Shown here piece after piece: positions 45,042 through 53,957 of a stretch of 64,000 nucleotides of DNA (the first letter of the stretch is position 1; each line of letters opens with the position of its first letter). Source of the DNA: Paracoccus subflavus (GTDB taxonomy: Bacteria > Pseudomonadota > Alphaproteobacteria > Rhodobacterales > Rhodobacteraceae). The position numbers were made by a program, and so were the translations under genes. Under the pieces are notes generated by a model, which saw only the letters and a program-made list of their open reading frames with translations, was not told the DNA's origin and made no database searches. The stretch covers positions 1 through 64,000 of the forward strand of contig NZ_SISK01000012.1 of NCBI RefSeq assembly GCF_004310345.1, written 5' to 3'.

Positions 45042-46142
45042 ATGGGCAAGGTCAGCGATCTATACGAACAGGGCGTGGCAGAGGGACGTATCCGGGCCGA
45101 TCAGGCGCAGCGGGACGTGCTGCCCCATCTGGACCGGGTTCTGGACGACATGGCCGCCGCCCCGGCGCCGGAACGACGATCGGCCTGGCGGGCCTTTCTG
45201 GGGGTGGGCAACCCCGCGCCCGCCGGTCCGGAGGTCAGGGGCCTTTACCTGTGGGGCGGGGTCGGGCGCGGCAAGTCGATGCTGATGGATCTGATGGCCG
45301 AGGCCGCCACCGTGCCCGTGCGCCGCGTGCATTTCCACGAATTCATGCAAGAGATCCAGGCCGGGCTGAATCGCGCCCGGCAGCGGGGCGACCAGGACAC
45401 CGTGCGTCCCGTGGCCCTGGAGGTCGCGGCGCAGGTCCGGCTGCTGTGCTTCGATGAAATGCAGATCACCGACATCGCCGATGCGATGATCGTGGGGCGG
45501 CTGTTCCAGGTGCTTCTGGAACAAGGGGTGGTGATCGTCACCACCTCGAACCGGGTGCCCGAGGATCTGTACAAGCACGGACTGAACCGGGCGCTGTTCC
45601 TGCCCTTCATCGACTTGATCCGGCAGCGGCTGGAAATCGTCTGCCTGGACAGTCCCGTGGATCACCGGCAGGGGCGCGCCACGGGGGGGCAGGTCTGGTT
45701 CTGTCCCGCCGATGCGCAGGCCAGAACGGCGATGGACACGATCTGGGCCGACCTGACGGCCGGGGCGCAGGCCGGGCCGCAGCGGATCGAGGTGGGCGGG
45801 CGCAGCTTCGATCTGCCCTTGTTCGCGGATGGCGTGGGCCGGGCGGGGTTCTGGGATCTGTGCGGCAGGCCGCTGGGCCCGGCGGATTATCTGGCCCTGT
45901 CGCGGACGGTTCGGGTGCTGATGATCGACGGCGTCCCGCGCCTGTCCGCCTCGAACTACAACGAGGCCAAGCGGTTCGTCACCCTGATCGACGCGCTTTA
46001 CGAAGCGAAGGTGCGATTGATCGCCAGTGCCGCCGATCAGCCGGAACAACTGTATAACGAGGGCGAGGGCAGCTTCGAATTCGAACGCACGGCCAGCCGG
46101 CTGCGGGAAATGCAGCAGGCGGGATGGGGACGCAAGACCTAG
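45042..46142 (+). CDS. zapE: Cell division protein ZapE (AFG1-like ATPase)
   Basis: 366 residues of the AFG1/ZapE family of AAA-like ATPases that bind FtsZ and act at the division site. Walker A is in LYLWGGVGRGKSMLMDLMAEA near residues 68-88, and the family motif HFHEFMQEIQAGL follows. Walker B is LLCFDEMQITDIADAMIVGRLF. The late VSLSASNYNEAKRFVTLIDALYE-like segment (here LSASNYNEAKRFVTLID) is characteristic. It is divergent from the nucleosidase gene, and its end meets the end of folC three bases away. Confidence 0.93.
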   Translation: MGKVSDLYEQGVAEGRIRADQAQRDVLPHLDRVLDDMAAAPAPERRSAWRAFLGVGNPAPAGPEVRGLYLWGGVGRGKSMLMDLMAEAATVPVRRVHFHEFMQEIQAGLNRARQRGDQDTVRPVALEVAAQVRLLCFDEMQITDIADAMIVGRLFQVLLEQGVVIVTTSNRVPEDLYKHGLNRALFLPFIDLIRQRLEIVCLDSPVDHRQGRATGGQVWFCPADAQARTAMDTIWADLTAGAQAGPQRIEVGGRSFDLPLFADGVGRAGFWDLCGRPLGPADYLALSRTVRVLMIDGVPRLSASNYNEAKRFVTLIDALYEAKVRLIASAADQPEQLYNEGEGSFEFERTASRLREMQQAGWGRKT

Positions 46143-46145
46143 CCG

Positions 46146-47417
46146 TCACCCATTCTCGCGCAGCACCCGTCCCGCCAGATACAGCGATCCGCAGATCAGG
46201 ATCCGCGCCCTGGGATCGCGGCTGACGATCCCCGCGATGGCCGTCCCCGTATCCGGAGCGGTCGCCGCGACCATGCCGACGCTGCCTGCCACCCCGGCGG
46301 TGGTGTCGGCGGGCAGGGTGTTCGGCTCTCCGGGGATGTCGATGGCGGTCAGGGATGCTGCACGGGTGGCCAGCGGACGCAGATAGCCGGCGATGTCCTT
46401 GGTGTTCAGCATCCCGCAGACCAGATGCGTTGGACGCTGGGGCAGGGTGTCCAGCGTCGCGGCCAGCGCCTCGCCCCCGGCAGGGTTGTGCCCGCCGTCC
46501 AGCCACAGTTCGGCCTGCGGACCTGCCAGTTCCACCAGGGGGCCGCGCTTCAGCCGCTGCATCCGGGCGGGCCATTCGGCCTGCGTCACCGCCGCGCGGG
46601 CCTGAAGCTCGGTCGCGCCCAACTGGCGCAGGGCGGCCAGCGCCGTGCCCGCGTTCTGGATCTGGTGCGGGCCGATCAGGTTCGGCCGCGGCAGATCCCA
46701 CAGCCCATGGTCGTCCTGATAGACCATGCCGCCCCTGTCCGGCGCGATCATCCAGTGCTGGCCGTGCGCAAGGACCGGCGCCGTCAGGCCCGAGGCCCTG
46801 GCCTCGATCACGCGCAGGGCATCGTCGTCCTGAGGGCCGACGATCACCGGCACGCCGCGCTTGATGATTCCGGCCTTTTCGCCCGCAATCAAGGGCAGCG
46901 TGTCGCCCAGGTATTGCGTATGGTCGATGCTGACCGAGGTGATGACCGTCAGGCGGGGCGCGTCGATCACATTGGTGGCGTCCAGCCTGCCGCCCAGGCC
47001 GACCTCAAGCAGCGTGTAATCGGCGGGGGTGCGCGAAAAGGCCAGAAAGGCGGCGGCGGTGGTGATCTCGAAGAAGGTGATGGGCTGCCCGGCATTGGCA
47101 ACCTCGCATTCCTCCAGCGTCGCGGCAAGGTCGGCTTCCGCGATCAGGTCGCCCGCCACCCGGATGCGTTCGTGAAACCGCGCCAGGTGCGGCGAGGTAT
47201 AGGCATGGACCCGCGCGCCTCCGGCCTGCAACCCTGCGCGGATCATCGCCTGCGTGCTGCCCTTGCCGTTGGTGCCCGCAAGATGAATTACCGAAGGAAT
47301 TCTGCGTTCGGGGTTGCCCAGCGCGGCCAGCAGGCGATGCATCCGGTCCAGCGACAGGTCGATGACCTTGGGATGGAGGGACATCAGGCGGTCGAGAATG
47401 GCGTCGGAGTGGGTCAT
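46146..47417 (-). CDS. folC: Bifunctional folylpolyglutamate synthase/dihydrofolate synthase
   Basis: A Mur-ligase-family enzyme of 423 residues that adds glutamate to dihydropteroate and folates. Signature sequences are the ATP loop IHLAGTNGKGSTQAMI, YTSPHLARFHERIRV, LLEVGLGGRLDATNVI and LWLDGGHNPAGGEALA. SVSIDHTQYLGDTLPLIAGEKAGI covers the metal-binding His. The ATG at 47417 gives the normal N-terminus, and longer upstream frames are chance extensions. It follows accD by 63 bases that contain a hairpin. accD-folC is a conserved bacterial gene pair. Confidence 0.95.
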   Translation of the reverse strand: MTHSDAILDRLMSLHPKVIDLSLDRMHRLLAALGNPERRIPSVIHLAGTNGKGSTQAMIRAGLQAGGARVHAYTSPHLARFHERIRVAGDLIAEADLAATLEECEVANAGQPITFFEITTAAAFLAFSRTPADYTLLEVGLGGRLDATNVIDAPRLTVITSVSIDHTQYLGDTLPLIAGEKAGIIKRGVPVIVGPQDDDALRVIEARASGLTAPVLAHGQHWMIAPDRGGMVYQDDHGLWDLPRPNLIGPHQIQNAGTALAALRQLGATELQARAAVTQAEWPARMQRLKRGPLVELAGPQAELWLDGGHNPAGGEALAATLDTLPQRPTHLVCGMLNTKDIAGYLRPLATRAASLTAIDIPGEPNTLPADTTAGVAGSVGMVAATAPDTGTAIAGIVSRDPRARILICGSLYLAGRVLRENG

Positions 47418-47427
47418 GCGGCACAAG

Positions 47428-47448
47428 CCGGGGGTCTCTGACCCCCGG
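47428..47448 (-). terminator. Nine-bp perfect hairpin between accD and folC
   Basis: CCGGGGGTC and GACCCCCGG surround a TCT loop. It lies in the 63-base gap behind the accD stop and ends 11 bases before the folC start. There is no clear U-run on the minus strand, so it may act as a partial terminator, a processing site or an mRNA stabiliser. Confidence 0.45.
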
Positions 47449-47479
47449 ACCCCCAAGGATGTTTGGATGAAGAAGAAGC

Positions 47480-48400
47480 CTAGACGGCCTTTTCGGGTTC
47501 GGGCTTGACAGGATCGGCAACAGGAGCCGGCAGGTCGGCGCGGGTGGGGGCGGGCAGGCCCCCCAGCAGCCGAAGGATCGAGATCAGTTCGTCGCGCAAC
47601 TGCCTGCGGTGCGTGACCCTGTCCAGCATTCCGTGTTCCAGCAGGTATTCGGCGCGCTGGAATCCTTCTGGCAGCTTTTCGCGGATCGTCTGTTCGATGA
47701 CGCGGGGGCCGGCAAAGCAGATCAGCGCATTGGGCTCGGCGATCTGGATGTCGCCCAGCATCGCATAGCTGGCGGTGACGCCGCCGGTGGTCGGGTGGGT
47801 CAGCACCACGACATAGGGCAGTCCCGCCTCGCGCAGCATTTCCACGGCGACGGTGGTGCGGGGCATCTGCATCAGCGACAGGATGCCCTCTTGCATCCGG
47901 GCGCCGCCGGCGGCGGAAAACAGCACCAGCGGACGCTTCGTCTTTACCGCGCGTTCGGCGGCGGCGATGATCGCGTTGCCGACATACATGCCCATCGAGC
48001 CGCCCATGAAGCTGAAATCCTGGGCGGCCGCAACGATCGGGGTGCGGCCGATCTCGCCCTCGGCCACCAGCATCGCCTCTTTCTCGCCGGTGGCCTTTTG
48101 CGCGGACTTCATCCGCTCGGGGTATTTCTTCTGGTCGCGGAATTGCAGCGGGTCGGCGACGGGCTCGGGCACCCTGACCTCGACAAAGGCGCCGCCGTCG
48201 AACAGCGACCGGAACCGTTCGCGGGGGGCGATGGCCATGTGATGATCGCAGTTCGTGCAGACGTTCAGGTTGTCGGACAGTTCGCGGTGAAACAGCATCG
48301 TTCCGCATTCGGGGCATTTGGTCCACAGGTTCTCGGGCACCTCGCGGCGCGAGAACAGCGAATTGATGCGCGGGCGGACATAGTTGGTGATCCAGTTCAT
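47480..48400 (-). CDS. accD: Acetyl-CoA carboxylase carboxyltransferase subunit beta
   Basis: 306 residues. The N-terminal zinc ribbon has CPECGTMLF and VCTNC as its four cysteine ligands, followed by the crotonase-like carboxyltransferase fold: [45 protein letters not shown] and [19 protein letters not shown]. It pairs with AccA to transfer the carboxyl from biotin to acetyl-CoA, the first step of fatty-acid synthesis. A Pro/Ala-rich C-terminal tail (residues 283-306) is normal in this lineage. folC follows on the same strand. Confidence 0.96.
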   Translation of the reverse strand: MNWITNYVRPRINSLFSRREVPENLWTKCPECGTMLFHRELSDNLNVCTNCDHHMAIAPRERFRSLFDGGAFVEVRVPEPVADPLQFRDQKKYPERMKSAQKATGEKEAMLVAEGEIGRTPIVAAAQDFSFMGGSMGMYVGNAIIAAAERAVKTKRPLVLFSAAGGARMQEGILSLMQMPRTTVAVEMLREAGLPYVVVLTHPTTGGVTASYAMLGDIQIAEPNALICFAGPRVIEQTIREKLPEGFQRAEYLLEHGMLDRVTHRRQLRDELISILRLLGGLPAPTRADLPAPVADPVKPEPEKAV

Positions 48401-48476
48401 TCGCGGGCCATCCCTGCTGTTTCGGCCCCGAGATAGGCCGCGACGGCGCCGATTGCAATTGCCGTGACGGACGGGA

Positions 48477-49925
48477 ATGATGCGCGACATGTGGGGATCG
48501 CTTCTTGTCATGCTGCACACGACGGTCGTTCTGGCCGTCACCGCGCGGGTGCTGATCCGCCCGCGGCTGGACCCCTCGGTCCGGCTGGCCTGGATCATGG
48601 TGGTCGAGGCGCTGCCCGTTGTCGGCATCCTGGCCTATCTGCTGTTCGGCGAGGTGCGGCTGAACCAGGCCGAGGTGCAGCGCATGGCCGACGTGCGCGA
48701 CCGCCTGACCAACCTGCGCGAACCCGACCACCACGTGACCGCAGAGCCGCCCCATTACGCGCTGCCCGTGGTGGCCGCCAATGCGGCCGTCGGCGGCATG
48801 CCGGCGCTGACCGGAAACCGCATCCGCCTGCTGGAGGAAGGCGACGGGGCCATCGACCGCATGATCGACGCCATCGACCGGGCGGTCGATCACGTCCATA
48901 TCCTGTTCTACATCTGGCTGCCCGATCATTCCGGCCAGAAGGTCGCCGAGGCGGTGGCCCGGGCCGCGGGCCGGGGGGTCGAATGCCGGGTCATCGTCGA
49001 TGCCCTGGGGTCGCGCAGCCTGGTGCGGTCACCCCTGTGGACGCAGATGCAACAGGCGGGGGCCGAATGCGTGACCGCCTTTCCCTGGGGGCTGCCCTTC
49101 ATCAGCGTGCTGTTCCGGCGGCTGGACCTGCGCAACCACCGCAAGATCCTGGTGGTGGACAACCACGTTGCCTTTTCGGGCAGTCGCAACTGCGCCGACA
49201 TGGCATTTGCCATCAAGCCGCGCTTCGCGCCCTGGATCGACATCCTGATGACGATCGAGGGCCCGGTGGTCCGGCAGTTCCAGGCGGTCTTTCTGGCCGA
49301 CTGGATGAGCTATACCGGCAAGGATCTGGGCGACATGCTGCAACCCGTCATGCCGGTCCCGCAGGGGACCGATGGTGGAGAGATCGCGCAGGTCATTCCG
49401 ACGGGCCCCGACCGCAGGCAGGGGTCCATCTCGGACTGTCTGGCCGGGATGCTGCACACGGCCCGCGACCAGGTGGTCATCACCACCCCCTATTATGTGC
49501 CCGACGCGGCCCTGGACGCCGCGATCCGGTCGGCCGCCCGGCGCGGGGTCGAGGTGACGATGATCCTGCCCGAACGCAACGACTCCATCGTCGTGGGGGC
49601 CACCAGCGAGGGATTCTATTATGGCCTTCTGTCCGCGGGCGCGCGGATCATGCTGTTCCGGGACGGGCTCTTGCATTCCAAGATCATGACCGTGGACGGC
49701 CGCATGGGCATGGTTGGCAGCGCCAACCTGGACCGGCGCAGCTTCGAGTTGAACTACGAGGTCAACATGGCGGTGTTCGATCATGAATTCGTGGCCGAAC
49801 TGAACCAGCGCCAGGACAGCTATATGGCCCGCGCGCGGGAGATCACCCTGGACGAGGTCCGCGACTGGAGCGTGTTCCGCCGTTTGCGGAACAACCTTCT
49901 GGCTTTGGCCTCGCCGCTGTTGTGA
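48477..49925 (+). CDS. cls: Cardiolipin synthase (phospholipase D family)
   Basis: 482 residues. Two N-terminal membrane helices are followed by two PLD domains, each with a full HKD motif: [18 protein letters not shown] around residue 221 and [20 protein letters not shown] around residue 400. This layout fits ClsA/ClsB-type enzymes that condense two phosphatidylglycerols to cardiolipin. Two consecutive ATG codons occur at the start. It is divergent from accD by 76 bases, and its TGA lies nine bases from the pterin dehydratase start. Confidence 0.93.
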   Translation: MMRDMWGSLLVMLHTTVVLAVTARVLIRPRLDPSVRLAWIMVVEALPVVGILAYLLFGEVRLNQAEVQRMADVRDRLTNLREPDHHVTAEPPHYALPVVAANAAVGGMPALTGNRIRLLEEGDGAIDRMIDAIDRAVDHVHILFYIWLPDHSGQKVAEAVARAAGRGVECRVIVDALGSRSLVRSPLWTQMQQAGAECVTAFPWGLPFISVLFRRLDLRNHRKILVVDNHVAFSGSRNCADMAFAIKPRFAPWIDILMTIEGPVVRQFQAVFLADWMSYTGKDLGDMLQPVMPVPQGTDGGEIAQVIPTGPDRRQGSISDCLAGMLHTARDQVVITTPYYVPDAALDAAIRSAARRGVEVTMILPERNDSIVVGATSEGFYYGLLSAGARIMLFRDGLLHSKIMTVDGRMGMVGSANLDRRSFELNYEVNMAVFDHEFVAELNQRQDSYMARAREITLDEVRDWSVFRRLRNNLLALASPLL

Positions 49926-49934
49926 GGAAGGATC

Positions 49935-50213
49935 ATGGATCGCAACGATATCGCGGCGCGTCTGTCCCGCCTGAAGGGCTGGGGCCTGTCGTCCGATGGC
50001 CGGGCCATCGTGCGCCGGTTTGAGGTCAAGGGATTTGCCAAGGCGGTCGAGATGGCCAATCTTGCCGCCTGGCTGGGCAACAGGATGAACCACCACCCCG
50101 ACGTGACCTTTGGCTGGGGTTATTGCGAGGTTCGCTTTTCCACGCATGCGGCAGGCGGGCTGACCGAAGCCGATTTCGCCTGTGCGGCACGGTTGAACGA
50201 TCTGGTTGCATGA
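49935..50213 (+). CDS. phhB: 4a-hydroxytetrahydrobiopterin dehydratase (PCD)
   Basis: A 92-residue pterin-4a-carbinolamine dehydratase that recycles the pterin cofactor of aromatic amino acid hydroxylases. The active-site HH pair is in LGNRMNHHPDVTFGWGYCEVRFSTH, and GLTEADFACAARL closes the fold. GAGGAAGGATC precedes the ATG. PCD-like proteins can also act in molybdopterin or other pterin pathways, and no hydroxylase is nearby. It is probably co-transcribed with cls. Confidence 0.92.
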   Translation: MDRNDIAARLSRLKGWGLSSDGRAIVRRFEVKGFAKAVEMANLAAWLGNRMNHHPDVTFGWGYCEVRFSTHAAGGLTEADFACAARLNDLVA

Positions 50214-50273
50214 CGCTTGTTCGCGCGGTGGTTGCAGGCTATCCCCTGAAGGACAAGCTTGGACGGGATTGGG

Positions 50274-51041
50274 ATGGTCAGGCGTCTTCTGGAACTCGTG
50301 GGACTGGCGCAGGCGCCTGACGACTGGTCCCGGCTGGCCGACCGGCAGGATCGCAGGCCGCGACCGGTGGATCCGGCCCTGCGGGATCGCGCCCGCGCCC
50401 TGCATCAGCACCTGTCGCGGTTTCTCCATGCCTCGGACCCCTGGATGCTGCGCCATGGAGGGGTGGCCGATACCGATCTGCCGCCGGGCACCGAATGGCA
50501 TTGGCGTCCCGGTCTGCTGCGCGGCCGGATCAGCCCCGCCGCCGTGGTCGAACCCCCAAGCGGGCACCGCCTGGGCCAGGACGCGGCCGTGTGGCACGAC
50601 TGTCCCCACCGTGCGCTGATCCTGCAGCAGTCCGCCCGTCTGCAACCCGAAGGCCGCCATGCCTTGAGACTCGAGGTTCTGGGCTTTGCCGGCAGCTTTC
50701 TGTCGCTGACTTTGGACGTGCCCGATGCCCTGCTGGAGGGCGTTGACGCCGAGCGCGTCCTGCAACTGGACATGGTGACCGATGCCGAACGCCCGATCCG
50801 GCTTTATGCCCGCATCAATCTGGTCCAGGGCCCCAATACCGAGGCAATGCTGCGCGAACTTGGCCATCCGGTCGACGGACAGGACAACCTGCGCCGGGTG
50901 GAATTCGACCTCGCCTATGCCAATCTGGCCAACCGGCCGGTCGAACGGGCCTGGCTGGACCTGATCCTTGAATCGCCGCGCATGAACGCCCTTGTCATTC
51001 GCGACATCCGGCTGTCGTGCCGTCCCCGCGCGCGCATCTAG
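50274..51041 (+). CDS. DUF6478 family protein
   Basis: 255 residues with no signal peptide or membrane segment. DWSRLADRQDRRPRPVDPALRDRARALHQHLSRFLHAS and GTEWHWRPGLLRGRISP are the conserved-looking regions of a protein I associate with the Rhodobacterales-specific DUF6478 family. LYARINLVQGPNTEAMLRELG and AWLDLILESPRMNALVIRDIRLSCRPRA follow. The ATG at 50274 is preferred over the TTG fifteen bases before it. It forms an operon with the small protein 10 bases downstream. Function unknown. Confidence 0.75.
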   Translation: MVRRLLELVGLAQAPDDWSRLADRQDRRPRPVDPALRDRARALHQHLSRFLHASDPWMLRHGGVADTDLPPGTEWHWRPGLLRGRISPAAVVEPPSGHRLGQDAAVWHDCPHRALILQQSARLQPEGRHALRLEVLGFAGSFLSLTLDVPDALLEGVDAERVLQLDMVTDAERPIRLYARINLVQGPNTEAMLRELGHPVDGQDNLRRVEFDLAYANLANRPVERAWLDLILESPRMNALVIRDIRLSCRPRARI

Positions 51042-51051
51042 GGACATGCCC

Positions 51052-51417
51052 ATGCAGTTCACCAGTCATGGCGTTGCAGGGGGCTGCTGGATGGGCCTTC
51101 TTCGGACCGTCATGCCCCCTGTGCCCCCGCAGGTGATCCATCGCGGGCAGGTCGTGGCCGAAACGGTGATGCGGCAGGCCGGGCCGGACCAGTGGGCCAT
51201 AAGCGCCGATCTGCCGCCTGCGGTGATCGACGACGGCGTTCACACCCTGCTGCTGGTCGGAAAGGCAGAGGGTGCCGAAATGCAGGTTCTGGCCAGCCTG
51301 ACGCTGATCGCAGGCAAGGTCGCCGAGGACGACCTTTTGGCGGAGGTCGCGCAGCTTCGCGCCGAACTGGACCTGCTGAAACGCGAATTCCGCCGCTTTG
51401 CGGCTGGCGGCGGCTAG
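51052..51417 (+). CDS. Hypothetical protein, 121 residues, following DUF6478
   Basis: Begins MQFTSHGVAGGCWMGLLRTVMPPVPPQVIHRGQV. The ATG at 51052 has AGGGA seven bases upstream, while an ATG two codons earlier is poorly spaced. The middle (VVAETVMRQAGPDQWAISADLPPAVIDDGVHTLLLVG) looks like a small beta-sandwich. The end is a predicted coiled coil, DLLAEVAQLRAELDLLKREFRRFA. No family recognised. The close spacing to DUF6478 suggests the two act together. Confidence 0.7.
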   Translation: MQFTSHGVAGGCWMGLLRTVMPPVPPQVIHRGQVVAETVMRQAGPDQWAISADLPPAVIDDGVHTLLLVGKAEGAEMQVLASLTLIAGKVAEDDLLAEVAQLRAELDLLKREFRRFAAGGG

Positions 51418-51502
51418 GCTGTCATCAGCCCGTCACGCTTCCTTGCGAAAAGCCCGACCCATGGCTATATCGGCCCTTTCGCTTTGACCTCAAAGGTTTC
51501 GC

Positions 51503-52603
51503 ATGGCCGGGATGCAGACGCCCTTTTACCTGATCGACAAGCCGGCCCTGCGCCGCAACATGGAAAAGGTCGCGCATCTGCGGCAGGCGTCGGGGGCCAA
51601 GGCGCTGCTGGCGCTGAAGTGCTTTGCCACCTGGTCGGTGTTCGACCTGATGCGCGACTGCATGGACGGCACCACCTCGTCCTCGCTTTATGAGCTGCGC
51701 CTGGGGCATGACACCTTTGGCAAGGAAACCCACGCCTATTCCGTCGCCTGGGCCGATCACGAGATCGACGAGGCGGTGGGTTATGCCGACAAGATCATCT
51801 TCAACAGTCTGTCCCAGCTTGACCGGTTCGGCGACAAGGCCCGTCACATCACCACCGGTCTGCGCCTGAACCCGCGCTTTTCCACCAGCGGCTTCGACCT
51901 GGCCGACCCCGCCCGCCCCTTCAGCCGCCTGGGCGAATGGGACCGCGAGCGTCTGGAATCGGCGATGGACCGGATCAGCGGGGTGATGATCCATTACAAC
52001 TGTGAAAACCGCGACTTCGACCTGTTCGACAGCCAACTGACCCGGATCGAGGCCGAGTTCGGCGACATCCTGAAACGACTGGACTGGGTGAGCCTGGGTG
52101 GCGGCATCCACTTCACCGGCGAAGGCTATCCGCTGGACCGCCTGGCCGACCGGCTCAGGGCGTTCCAGGACCGCTTCGGCGTGCAGGCCTATCTGGAGCC
52201 GGGCGAGGCCAGCATCACCGGCACCACCACGCTGGAGGTCAGCGTGCTGGACATCATCGACAACGGCAAAAAGGTCGCCATCGTGGACAGCAGCATCGAG
52301 GCGCATATGCTGGATCTGCTGATCTATCGCGAAACCGCCAAGCTGCCGCAGTCTGGCGCCCACGAATACCAGATCGCGGGCAAGACCTGCCTTGCGGGCG
52401 ACATCTTCGGGGATGCGCGTTTTGAAAAGCCCCTGTCCGTGGGCGATCGCATCAGCATCGCCGACGCGGCTGGCTATACCATGGTCAAGAAGAACTGGTT
52501 CAACGGGGTCGCCATGCCCGCCATCGCCATCCGGGAAGACGACGGAACAATCCGCATCGTCCGCAGCTTTTCTTATCAAGACTACAAGTCCAGCCTGTCG
52601 TAA
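51503..52603 (+). CDS. nspC: Carboxynorspermidine/carboxyspermidine decarboxylase
   Basis: A PLP enzyme of 366 residues with the alanine-racemase-like barrel, releasing CO2 from carboxyspermidine or carboxynorspermidine. The cofactor Lys39 is in ALLALKCFATWSVFDL, the glycine-rich phosphate site is RLDWVSLGGGIHFTGEGYPLD and YLEPGEASITGTTTL, and the active-site Cys/Asp segment is CLAGDIFGDARFEKPLSVGD. AAAGG precedes the ATG. The next gene encodes the reductase that makes its substrate, so this is the alternative spermidine pathway used by many Alphaproteobacteria. Confidence 0.95.
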   Translation: MAGMQTPFYLIDKPALRRNMEKVAHLRQASGAKALLALKCFATWSVFDLMRDCMDGTTSSSLYELRLGHDTFGKETHAYSVAWADHEIDEAVGYADKIIFNSLSQLDRFGDKARHITTGLRLNPRFSTSGFDLADPARPFSRLGEWDRERLESAMDRISGVMIHYNCENRDFDLFDSQLTRIEAEFGDILKRLDWVSLGGGIHFTGEGYPLDRLADRLRAFQDRFGVQAYLEPGEASITGTTTLEVSVLDIIDNGKKVAIVDSSIEAHMLDLLIYRETAKLPQSGAHEYQIAGKTCLAGDIFGDARFEKPLSVGDRISIADAAGYTMVKKNWFNGVAMPAIAIREDDGTIRIVRSFSYQDYKSSLS

Positions 52604-52637
52604 GGCGCCCTCTCGGCAACCCGGAAAGGAACCGTAA

Positions 52638-53864
52638 TTGGCCAGGAAGAACGTCCTCATCGTCGGCGCGGGCGGCGTCGCGCAAGTCGTGGCGCATAAG
52701 GTGGCGCAACGGGCTGCGGAATTCGGCGACCTGCACATCGCCAACCGCACCCAGGCCAGGGCCAATGCGATCATCCGGACGCTGCGCGACAAGGGCCATG
52801 ACATGCCCTTCACCAGCCATGCGCTGGACGCGATGGATGCGGGCGCGGTCGAGGCGCTGATCCGTCAGGTGGGCGCCGGGATCGTGATCAACGTGGGTTC
52901 GGCCTTCATCAACATGACGGTGCTTGAGGGCTGCATCCGCGCGGGCGCCGCCTATATCGACACGGCCATCCATGAAGACCCTGCCAAGATCTGCGAGACG
53001 CCCCCCTGGTACGGCAACTATGAATGGAAGCGGCGCGAGGACGTGGAAAAGGCCGGCATCACCGCCGTGCTGGGGGCGGGGTTCGATCCGGGCGTGGTCA
53101 ACGCCTATGCCCGCTTGGCCGAGGACGAGTATTTCGACAAGATCGACAGCATCGACATCGTGGACATCAATGCGGGTTCCCACGGCCGCTGGTTCGCCAC
53201 GAATTTCGATCCCGAGATCAACTTCCGCGAATTCACCGGTACCGTCTATTCCTGGCAGGGCGGCGAATGGCGCGAGAACAGGATGTTCGAGGTTGGTCGC
53301 GAATGGGATCTGCCGGTCGTGGGCAAACGCAAGGCCTATCTGTCCGGCCATGACGAGGTGCACAGCCTGTCGGCCCGTTACAAGGATGCCGATGTGCGCT
53401 TCTGGATGGGCTTTGGGGATCACTATATCAACGTCTTCACCGTTCTGCAGAACCTGGGCCTTTTGTCCGAACAGCCCGTGACGACCGCCGAGGGTCTGGA
53501 GGTCGTGCCGCTGAAGGTGGTCAAGGCCGTGCTGCCCGACCCGGCCAGTCTGGCCCCCGATTACCAGGGCAAGACCTGCATCGGCGATCTGGTCAAGGGC
53601 AGCCTGGACGGCAAGCCGGGCGAGGTTTTCATCTACAACGTCGCCGACCACCGGGACGCCTTTGCCGAGGTCGGCAGCCAGGGCATCAGCTACACGGCGG
53701 GCGTGCCGCCGGTCGCCGCCGCCATCCTGATCGCACGGGGCATCTGGGATGTGAAGCGGATGGTCAATGTCGAGGATCTGCCCGCGCGCCCCTTCCTTGA
53801 GCTTTTGGGGGAAATGGGCTTGTCCACGCGTGTGATCGACGCCGAGGGCGACCACCCGATCTGA
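52638..53864 (+). CDS. Carboxynorspermidine synthase (saccharopine-dehydrogenase family)
   Basis: 408 residues. The Rossmann fold starts KNVLIVGAGGVAQVVAHKVAQRA and continues AGIVINVGSAFINMTVLEGCIRAGAAYIDTAIHEDP. The lysine-pathway-like end includes GVPPVAAAILIARGIWDVKRMVNVEDLPARPFLELL. It reductively condenses aspartate semialdehyde with putrescine or diaminopropane using NADPH. The start is a TTG at 52638 with GGAAAGGAACC upstream. Pairing with nspC, 34 bases upstream, separates it from true saccharopine dehydrogenase. A 7-bp inverted repeat at 53,871-53,901 may end the operon. Confidence 0.92.
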   Translation: MARKNVLIVGAGGVAQVVAHKVAQRAAEFGDLHIANRTQARANAIIRTLRDKGHDMPFTSHALDAMDAGAVEALIRQVGAGIVINVGSAFINMTVLEGCIRAGAAYIDTAIHEDPAKICETPPWYGNYEWKRREDVEKAGITAVLGAGFDPGVVNAYARLAEDEYFDKIDSIDIVDINAGSHGRWFATNFDPEINFREFTGTVYSWQGGEWRENRMFEVGREWDLPVVGKRKAYLSGHDEVHSLSARYKDADVRFWMGFGDHYINVFTVLQNLGLLSEQPVTTAEGLEVVPLKVVKAVLPDPASLAPDYQGKTCIGDLVKGSLDGKPGEVFIYNVADHRDAFAEVGSQGISYTAGVPPVAAAILIARGIWDVKRMVNVEDLPARPFLELLGEMGLSTRVIDAEGDHPI

Positions 53865-53957
53865 TCTGTCCCGGATCTTGCGCCATTTGACAGTGATCCG
53901 GAACAGCCGGGTCATCCTTTGCGTTCGGGGCCATGCCAGTGACGGGGGGACAGGGTC

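Noticed and set aside
47418..48929. N-terminal extension of folC into accD and cls
   Set aside because: The frame is open by chance; the normal FolC N-terminus starts at 47417.
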